A stretch of 64,000 nucleotides of DNA from the NCBI GenBank assembly GCA_036274895.1, contig DASUEU010000014.1:32859-96858 (forward strand), written 5' to 3'. The stretch comes from CALMKX01 sp036274895. GTDB lineage: Bacteria; Acidobacteriota; Thermoanaerobaculia; Multivoradales; SZUA-115. Each line of letters opens with the position of its first letter. The first letter of the stretch is position 1. Below, in pieces: positions 58,813 through 64,000 of the stretch. The translations under genes were made by a program, and so were the position numbers. The notes beneath the pieces are model-generated. The model was given only the letters and a program-made list of their open reading frames with translations. It was not told the DNA's origin and searched no databases.

Positions 58813-59208
58813 GTGAAAGAGGCTACGCGGGACCGGCGGCAGCCGGCCGAGATCGCCCTGGCCTTGGTGGCCGGTTGGTTGATTCCCGGGGCTGGGCATT
58901 TCCTCCTGGGCAGGCGGCGGCTGGGCCTGGCCTTCCTCACCATCGTCGCGATCATGATCGCTCTCGGTGTAGGTCTCGCCGGTGAGCTCTATGCGTTCGA
59001 CAGTCCGGATCGGCTCTCGAAGCTGGGAGCGTTGGCAGAGGCGAGCCTGGGGGTGCCCTATCTCGTGCTCGAGCTCGGCTTGCGCTACGAGGGCAAGATC
59101 CGCGAGGTGGGCTACTCCTACGGCACCGCGTTCCTGCTCACGGCAGGTCTGATGAACATCTTGCTCTTGCTCGACGTCTACGACCGCGCCGTAGGTCGCA
59201 AGGAGTAG
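58813..59208 (+). CDS. Small multi-helix membrane protein, function unknown
   Basis: A 131-residue protein. IALALVAGWLIPGAGHFLLGRRRLGLAFLTIVAIMIALGVGLAGELYAF gives two helices with a Pro-Gly-Ala-Gly-His turn that resembles the TM2-domain start, and two more helices follow (LGVPYLVLELGLRY, SYGTAFLLTAGLMNILLLLDVYDRAVGRKE). The family was not identified with certainty. GTG start 11 bases after the IHF/HU stop; the next small membrane gene begins three bases after its stop, so it is in an operon leading to lpxB. Confidence 0.7.
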   Translation: MKEATRDRRQPAEIALALVAGWLIPGAGHFLLGRRRLGLAFLTIVAIMIALGVGLAGELYAFDSPDRLSKLGALAEASLGVPYLVLELGLRYEGKIREVGYSYGTAFLLTAGLMNILLLLDVYDRAVGRKE

Positions 59209-59211
59209 GGG

Positions 59212-59406
59212 ATGATCGGTCACTTTCCCTTGATGATCGTCTACTCCTCGCTGGTTGCGCTCTTCCTGTCCCTACTCTGGCAAAGCGAAAAGAAGGGACG
59301 CATCCGCCTCTTCCTCCAGGTTTTCCTGGGGATGGTCCTGGGCGGTCTGGCGATGGCTTGGCTGATGTATCCCTTCCCCTCGGGGCCGCCGGCTCCTTTC
59401 CCATGA
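59212..59406 (+). CDS. Short two-helix membrane protein
   Basis: A 64-residue protein with two hydrophobic stretches, LMIVYSSLVALFLSLLW and LQVFLGMVLGGLAMAWLMYPF, split by a basic loop SEKKGRIRL. Function unknown. It is accepted as real because it fills the gap between two coding genes exactly: it starts three bases after the preceding stop and its own stop overlaps the lpxB start (ATGA). Confidence 0.65.
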   Translation: MIGHFPLMIVYSSLVALFLSLLWQSEKKGRIRLFLQVFLGMVLGGLAMAWLMYPFPSGPPAPFP

Positions 59407-60527
59407 CCTCGTTGTTGATCGTCGCCGGCGAGGCTTCGGGAGACCTCCACGGCGCACGACTGCTGGCGGCGGCACGCCGCACGATGCCCGAGATCGAGGC
59501 GTTCGGGCTGGGCGGAGATGAGCTGGCGGCGGCCGGCTTCGATGCCGTCGCTCACAGCTCGGAGATCGCTGTCGTCGGCATCACCGAGGTCCTGAAGGTG
59601 CTGGGCCGTGCGCGGCAGATTTTCCGCCAGTTGCTCGACGAGGTCGAGCGCCGCCGCCCTAAGGCGGCCGTGCTGATCGATTCGCCCGAGTTCAACCTGC
59701 GCCTCGCCAAGGAGCTTCACGCTCGAGGCGTCCGGGTCTGCTACTACATCAGCCCGCAGATCTGGGCCTGGCGCAAGAGCCGGGTACGGACGATTGCGCG
59801 GCGGGTCGACCGCATGTGGGTGCTGTTTCCCTTCGAGGTCGAGTTCTATCGGGGCTCGGGCATCGAAGCGGTGTGGGTCGGCCATCCCCTGGTCGACGAG
59901 GTGCCGGTGCTGCCGCAGGTCTGGGATCAAGGGCCGCCGCCGGCCGGGGAGCCCTATTCGGTGGCCCTCCTGCCCGGCTCGCGCGGCAGCGAGATCGACG
60001 CCCTGCTGCCGACCTTGCTGCGGTCCGTGGAGTTGCTCGGACGCGAGCTGCCGATCCGGCCCTTTCTCGTGCGCGCGCCGACGGTTCCGATGTCGCGGCT
60101 CGAGGAGGGCATGGCCGCTGCCGGTGTGCGCGTCGAGGTGGTGAGCGACAACCGCTTCGACCACCTCTCGCGAGCCCATCTCACGTTCTGCGCCTCCGGC
60201 ACTGCCACCCTCGAGCTGGGGCTGCTCGGCGCTCCTCTGATCGTCACCTACCGGGTGGGGCGGTTCACGGCGTTGCTGGCCAAGCTCCTGCTGGAGGTGC
60301 CGAGGATCAGCCTGGTGAACCTGGTGCTGGGCCGGCACGCGGTGCCCGAGCTGCTGCAAGCCGAGGCGACGCCCGAGCGGCTGGCCGGCGCGGCCCGTGA
60401 GCTGCTGCTCGACCCGGCCCGGATCGCCGAGATGCGGCGCAGCCTCGCCGAACTGCGTCCGCGGCTCGGGGCGTCGGGAGCGGCGGAGCGGGCGGCTGCG
60501 CAGCTGGTCGAGGAGCTGTCGCGGTGA
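59403..60527 (+). CDS. lpxB: Lipid-A-disaccharide synthase
   Basis: A 374-residue GT19 enzyme that joins UDP-2,3-diacylglucosamine and lipid X to the lipid A disaccharide at the inner membrane. LLIVAGEASGDLHGARLLAAARR, IEAFGLGGDELAAAGFD, VLIDSPEFNLRLAKELHARGVRVCYYISPQIWAWRKSRVRTIARRVDRMWVLFPFE and the UDP-binding VALLPGSRGSEI are diagnostic, as are FCASGTATLELGLLGAPLIVTYR. Its presence shows that the organism is a lipid-A-making diderm. Coupled to msbA by GTGA. Confidence 0.97.
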   Translation: MTSLLIVAGEASGDLHGARLLAAARRTMPEIEAFGLGGDELAAAGFDAVAHSSEIAVVGITEVLKVLGRARQIFRQLLDEVERRRPKAAVLIDSPEFNLRLAKELHARGVRVCYYISPQIWAWRKSRVRTIARRVDRMWVLFPFEVEFYRGSGIEAVWVGHPLVDEVPVLPQVWDQGPPPAGEPYSVALLPGSRGSEIDALLPTLLRSVELLGRELPIRPFLVRAPTVPMSRLEEGMAAAGVRVEVVSDNRFDHLSRAHLTFCASGTATLELGLLGAPLIVTYRVGRFTALLAKLLLEVPRISLVNLVLGRHAVPELLQAEATPERLAGAARELLLDPARIAEMRRSLAELRPRLGASGAAERAAAQLVEELSR

Positions 60528-62404
60528 CCCCGACGGCGCTCATCGGCCGCTACGCACGCCGCTATCTCCACTGGGCCACGTTGGCCTTGGTGTCGATCGT
60601 GGTCTACGGCCTCGCCACCACGGCCACCGTAGTCTTGATGCAGCCGATCTTCGGCGAGGTCCTGCTCGCCGGGGACGAGGCTCCCTCCGAGCTGCGGCTG
60701 CTGACGGGCGCAGGAGAGGAGAAGACGGAGGCGCCCAAGCCAGACTGGAAGCAGCGGCTCGAGAAGCTCAACCTCAAAGACCAGCTTCTGGGCAGCTACG
60801 AGAGCCTCAAGCGGCGCCTGGGGGTCCGGCCCGATCAGGTGGTCGTCTTCGTCCCCCTGCTCTTCGTGCTCGTCTTTCTGCTGCGCAGCGCCGCCGACTT
60901 CGTCTCCGGCTACGCCTTCCAGCGCATCGGCTTCGGTCTGACCACGGACATCCGCGTCGACCTCTACCGCTCGGTGCTCGGCCAGTCCAGCCGTTTCCAC
61001 GCGGCCCATCCCTCGGGCGAGCTGGTGGCGCGGGTGATCAACGACGTCGCGCTGATGCAGAACGCGGTGTCCAACCGTCTGCTCGACCTCTTCCAGCAGG
61101 CCTTCACCCTGCTGCTGCTGCTGGCGCTGCTGATCTCCTCGCACTTCAAGCTCGCCCTGGTCTGCCTGATCGCGGCCCCCCTCCTGGTGACACCGATCGT
61201 CCGCTTCGGCAAGAGCATGCGCAAGACCAGCCATCGCATCCAGGAGCGGCTGGCTGACCTGACCGCTCTGCTGGCCGAGGCGGTGCGCGGGCACCGGGTG
61301 GTCAAGGCCTTCGGCATGGAGGAGTTCGAGATCGGGCGCTTCACCGTCGCGAGCGAGCGCCACCTCAAGGTATCCCTGCGCTCGCAGATGCTGGCCCATC
61401 TCTCCGGGCCGGTGGTCGAGTCGCTGGGGGTGGTGGGAGCCGCGGCCCTGTTGATCTACTCGGGGCTCGCCGTGCGCAGGGGCACCCTGACGGCGCCGGA
61501 GCTGGTCACCTTCCTGATGAACCTGTTCATCATGTACGACCCGATCCGCAAGCTCAACAAGGTGAACCTGATCCTGCAGCAGGCGATGGCCGGGGCCCAG
61601 CGGGTGGCGGGCATGCTCTCCCTCGAGACGGAGATTGAGGACCGGCCGGGCGCGACGCCGCTCGCGGCGATCACCCGGGGCATCGCCTTCGACCAGGTCA
61701 CCTTCCGCTACGAGCAGGACCAGGAACCGGTGCTCGACCGCTTGAGCCTGGACGTGGGCCGCGGTGAGATCGTGGCCCTGGTCGGCCCGTCCGGAGGCGG
61801 CAAGACGACGCTGGTCAATCTGCTGCCTCGCTTCTTCGACCCGGACCAGGGCCGGATCACCCTCGACGACCGGGACATCCGCGAGCTGCCCCTCGCCAAC
61901 CTGCGCTCGATGATCGGTATCGTCACCCAGGAGACGATCCTCTTCGACGACACCATCCGCAACAACATCGCCTACGGCCGGGCCGATCTGCCCCTCGAGC
62001 AGGTACGGGCGGCAGCGCTCGCGGCCTATGCCGACGAGTTCATCCAGAAGCTGCCGAGGGGCTACGACACGAAGGTCGGGGAGGCCGGTATCCGGCTCTC
62101 CGGCGGCCAGCGGCAGCGGCTGGCGATCGCCCGTGCCCTGCTCAAGAACGCGCCGATCCTGATCCTCGACGAGGCCACCTCGCAGCTGGACACCGAGTCC
62201 GAATCCTTGGTCCAGAAAGCGCTCTACAACCTGATGGAAGGGCGCACCACGCTGGTCATCGCCCATCGCCTGTCGACGGTGACCAAGGCAGACCGCATCG
62301 TGGTCGTCGAGGGCGGGCGGATCGTCCAGGAAGGCAGTCACGAAGAGCTGCTGCGCGCCGGCGGCACCTACAAGCGTCTTTACGATCTGCAGTTCCGGGA
62401 GTAG
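60524..62404 (+). CDS. msbA: MsbA-type ABC exporter
   Basis: A 626-residue half-transporter. Six membrane helices are followed by an ATPase with Walker A VGPSGGGKTTLVNLL, Q-loop VTQETILFDDTIRNNIAYG, signature LSGGQRQRLAIARALL, Walker B ILILDEATSQLD and the H-loop VIAHRLSTV. A soluble insertion of about 65 residues (GEEKTEAPKPDWKQRLEKLNLKDQLLGSYESLKRRLG) lies between helices 1 and 2, longer than in E. coli MsbA. Coupling to lpxB suggests that it flips the lipid A core. GTG start overlaps the lpxB stop. The stop TAG (62402-62404) touches the left end of the IS element. Confidence 0.9.
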   Translation: MTPTALIGRYARRYLHWATLALVSIVVYGLATTATVVLMQPIFGEVLLAGDEAPSELRLLTGAGEEKTEAPKPDWKQRLEKLNLKDQLLGSYESLKRRLGVRPDQVVVFVPLLFVLVFLLRSAADFVSGYAFQRIGFGLTTDIRVDLYRSVLGQSSRFHAAHPSGELVARVINDVALMQNAVSNRLLDLFQQAFTLLLLLALLISSHFKLALVCLIAAPLLVTPIVRFGKSMRKTSHRIQERLADLTALLAEAVRGHRVVKAFGMEEFEIGRFTVASERHLKVSLRSQMLAHLSGPVVESLGVVGAAALLIYSGLAVRRGTLTAPELVTFLMNLFIMYDPIRKLNKVNLILQQAMAGAQRVAGMLSLETEIEDRPGATPLAAITRGIAFDQVTFRYEQDQEPVLDRLSLDVGRGEIVALVGPSGGGKTTLVNLLPRFFDPDQGRITLDDRDIRELPLANLRSMIGIVTQETILFDDTIRNNIAYGRADLPLEQVRAAALAAYADEFIQKLPRGYDTKVGEAGIRLSGGQRQRLAIARALLKNAPILILDEATSQLDTESESLVQKALYNLMEGRTTLVIAHRLSTVTKADRIVVVEGGRIVQEGSHEELLRAGGTYKRLYDLQFRE

Positions 62405-62423
62405 ACCCTATGGAACGACCGGC

Positions 62424-62445
62424 CCTACGATCGCAGGATCGTAGG
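62424..62445 (+). terminator. Left-end hairpin of the insertion sequence
   Basis: CCTACGATC (62424-62432), loop GCAG, GATCGTAGG (62437-62445): a perfect 9-bp stem followed by CCCTTT. It lies between msbA and the transposase and may end msbA transcripts or shield the transposase from outside transcription. It could also take part in end recognition. Confidence 0.5.
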
Positions 62446-62540
62446 CCCTTTGCGGGGCCGCGGATGAGAGGGGGAGTGCCCCTTTCGGTCGCGGGTTACC
62501 ACCTGACGGCGGCAGAGCCGCATGCGAAGGAGGACCGGTC

Positions 62541-63650
62541 GTGAGCCACGATAGCACCACGTACGTGGGCTTGGATGTGCACAAGGCTTCGATCGCGGTG
62601 GCGGTGTTTCGTCCGGGTTCGAGCCAGGCCGAGGTGTGGGAGATGGCGCATGAGGAGGCAGGAGTGCGTCGGTTGGCGCGCAAGCTGTTGCGCGCCGCTC
62701 CGGGGCGGGTGGAGTGTGCCTATGAGGCGGGCTGTTGCGGCTATGCGCTGCAGCGGCGGCTGATCCAGGAGGGGGTGGCCTGCCGGGTGGTGGCGCCTTC
62801 GCTGGTGCCGGTCAAGCCGGGGGCGCGGATCAAGACGGATCGTCGCGACGCGGTGAAGCTGGCCGAGTCGCTGCGGGCGGACACGTTGACGGAGGTGCAT
62901 CCGCCGACGCCGGCCGAAGAGGCACTGCGGGACCTGGTGCGTTGTCGGGAAACGGCGCGGGAGGATCTTCTGCGGTGTCGTCACCGGCTGAGCAAGATGC
63001 TGTTGCGCCGAGGACTTGCGGCTCCGGGCCGCAGTCGCTGGACCCAGGCCCATCATCGCTGGCTGCGCACGATGGTCTTCGAGCACCTGGCCGAGCAAAG
63101 GGCGTTTGAGAGCTACCTACTGGCGATGGATCAGGCAGAGGCGAGGCTCAAGCAGCTGGATCATCAGCTAGAGGAGGTGGCCCAGCAGGCTCCGCATGCC
63201 GAGCGGGTGGCGTGGCTGCGTTGCTTCCGAGGGATCGCCACGTTGACGGCCATCGGCGTGCTGGCCGAGTTGCACGGCTTCGAGCGGTTTGGCAGCCCTC
63301 GCAAGCTGATGTCCTACCTCGGCCTGGTGCCGGGCGAACACTCCAGCGGCGAGAAGCACCGTCGTGGCGGCATCACCAAGGCCGGCAACCGGCACGTGCG
63401 TCGACTGCTGATCGAGGCCGCCTGGCACGCCCGACTGCGGCCGGTGATCAGCGAAGCGCTGAAGAAGCGCCGAGAAGGCCAACCGGCGGCGGTGATCGCC
63501 CTCGCCGACCGGGCTCAGCAACGGCTCTCGGCGCGCTACTACCGGCTCGTGATCGGCCGGGGCAAACCGCCCACCACGGTGGCCGTGGCGGTGGCTCGCG
63601 AGCTGGCCGGCTTTCTTTGGGCGGTTCTCCGGCTGGCCCCGTCCGCCTGA
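62541..63650 (+). CDS. IS110-family transposase
   Basis: A 369-residue recombinase. The N-terminal RuvC-like domain has Asp12 (VGLDVHKASIAVAVF), Glu62 (CAYEAGCCGYAL), Asp100 and Asp103 (IKTDRRDAVKLAESL), the DEDD set. A coiled-coil region precedes the C-terminal Tnp_20 domain: FRGIATLTAIGVLAELHGFERFGSPRKLMSYLGLVPGEHSSGEKHRRGGITKAGNRHVRRLLIEAAW, with the catalytic serine at S268 or S269. Such enzymes move DNA through a circular form guided by a bridge/seek RNA. GTG start with AAGGAGGA (62527-62534) ahead. The gene is intact and looks active. Confidence 0.97.
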   Translation: MSHDSTTYVGLDVHKASIAVAVFRPGSSQAEVWEMAHEEAGVRRLARKLLRAAPGRVECAYEAGCCGYALQRRLIQEGVACRVVAPSLVPVKPGARIKTDRRDAVKLAESLRADTLTEVHPPTPAEEALRDLVRCRETAREDLLRCRHRLSKMLLRRGLAAPGRSRWTQAHHRWLRTMVFEHLAEQRAFESYLLAMDQAEARLKQLDHQLEEVAQQAPHAERVAWLRCFRGIATLTAIGVLAELHGFERFGSPRKLMSYLGLVPGEHSSGEKHRRGGITKAGNRHVRRLLIEAAWHARLRPVISEALKKRREGQPAAVIALADRAQQRLSARYYRLVIGRGKPPTTVAVAVARELAGFLWAVLRLAPSA

Positions 63651-63979
63651 GGGACGGGGGCCGGCGAGGTCTCGCAAAGCATGAACAAGGTCTCCAGCCT
63701 GACCCGGTGTGGGAGCTCTGGCACGATCTGCAGGATGCGCGGCGCCCCTATGCGCAAAGCAGCCCTCCAGCTCTTGACGCGCGATCGTAGACAGCGACTC
63801 CTGCCGACGAAGAACGGTCCTGCGGCTCTGCGCCCGCCAGCGGGCGTAACCCGCGTATATCAGAGTGACTCGTCGTCGAAGCGGCCGGGCTCCTGCACCG
63901 GGCCAGGCTGGCCCTCTCTAGCTGGAAGGGACCCACCCGCCCCAAGGCGGGAGAGCCCCCAACCAGCGCACTTGACAAA
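63651..63979 (+). ncRNA. Structured 3' region, candidate bridge/seek RNA of the IS
   Basis: The 330 bases between the transposase stop and the right inverted repeat hold no gene. They contain three hairpins in a row: CGCCCG-CCAG-CGGGCG (63831-63846), GGGCC-AGGCT-GGCCC (63900-63914, also a near palindrome) and CCCGCC-CCAA-GGCGGG (63936-63951). In IS1111-group elements the guide RNA is known to come from this side. TTGACA at 63972-63977 may be the -35 of a promoter completed when the element circularises. RNA limits were not determined. Confidence 0.5.
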
Positions 63980-64000
63980 CGGTCGTTCCATATCAGGGGC

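Larger units (their letters stand above)
62402..63995 (+). mobile_element. IS110-family insertion sequence, IS1111-like
   Basis: A transposase of the DEDD type flanked by 13-base inverted repeats that match perfectly: TATGGAACGACCG (62409-62421) and CGGTCGTTCCATA (63980-63992). Sub-terminal repeats and a long non-coding region after the transposase (63651-63979) are marks of the IS1111 group rather than IS110 proper, which lacks repeats. The outer ends are set by analogy (about 7 bases outside the left repeat, 3 outside the right) and are approximate. Only 5 bases of flank remain on the right. Confidence 0.85.

Noticed and set aside
60248..62341. A 697-codon minus-strand frame opposite lpxB and msbA
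   Set aside because: Composition typical of an antisense shadow (Gln/His/Arg-rich); the sense genes have all catalytic motifs.

Overview
The window is high-GC, gene-dense bacterial chromosome, most likely from an acidobacterium of the Thermoanaerobaculia kind (inference). The clues are an ADOP-type duplicated FtsX permease (14286-16697), two tandem VWFA-related proteins of the acidobacterial type (51843-55126), a DUF4388/J-domain protein (37805-39259), and lipid A genes (lpxB, msbA-like), which indicate a Gram-negative envelope. GC pressure produces very long antisense open frames over almost every real gene; these were left out.

Layout. 1-4381: end of tsaB, rimI, a secreted di-heme protein related to the hydrazine synthase alpha middle domain, and a Phd/ParE-like toxin-antitoxin pair. 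4526-9213 (minus strand): a two-gene operon with its own sigma70-like promoter, a calcineurin-like phosphoesterase coupled to a CHAT protease - STAND NTPase - TPR protein. This is a candidate immune/conflict system. 9448-14295: mutS (carrying an in-frame palindromic repeat), nagZ, ssb (minus) and dtd. 14286-18126 (minus): ADOP permease, site-2 protease and HU. 18283-20988: exported TPR protein and a small exported protein. 20924-25435 (minus): a 1503-residue membrane protein that joins a PhnD-like binding domain to a patatin lipase, with about eight membrane helices inside the lipase fold. This is the most unusual gene in the window.

25576-30889: spoVG, tRNA-Gln, prs, rplY, pth, rpsF-rpsR-rplI and a methyltransferase. 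30918-33395 (minus): class A penicillin-binding protein. 33458-49521: a long plus-strand run with uvrB, uvrC, DUF4388/J/TPR protein, RNase P RNA, LD-carboxypeptidase, cNMP-FHA protein, recG, trpS, scpA-scpB, a pseudouridine synthase with a repetitive basic tail, a HisC-type aminotransferase and cmk. Many of these overlap by ATGA or GTGA. 49508-55126 (minus): exported BNR-like protein, leucine dehydrogenase and the VWFA pair. 55283-62404: queG, rpsA, an IHF/HU gene, two small membrane proteins, lpxB and an MsbA-type exporter. The window ends in an IS110-family (IS1111-like) insertion sequence (about 62402-63995) whose left end touches the msbA stop codon.

The core genes cover DNA repair and recombination (mutS, uvrB, uvrC, recG, ssb), chromosome organisation (scpAB, two HU/IHF proteins), translation (ribosomal proteins, pth, dtd, trpS, rnpB, tRNA-Gln) and envelope building (PBP, nagZ, ldcA, lpxB, msbA). 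A recurring feature is a -10-like hexamer (TANNCT or TACAAT) only 6-9 bases before a start codon, which suggests that leaderless transcripts are common in this organism.
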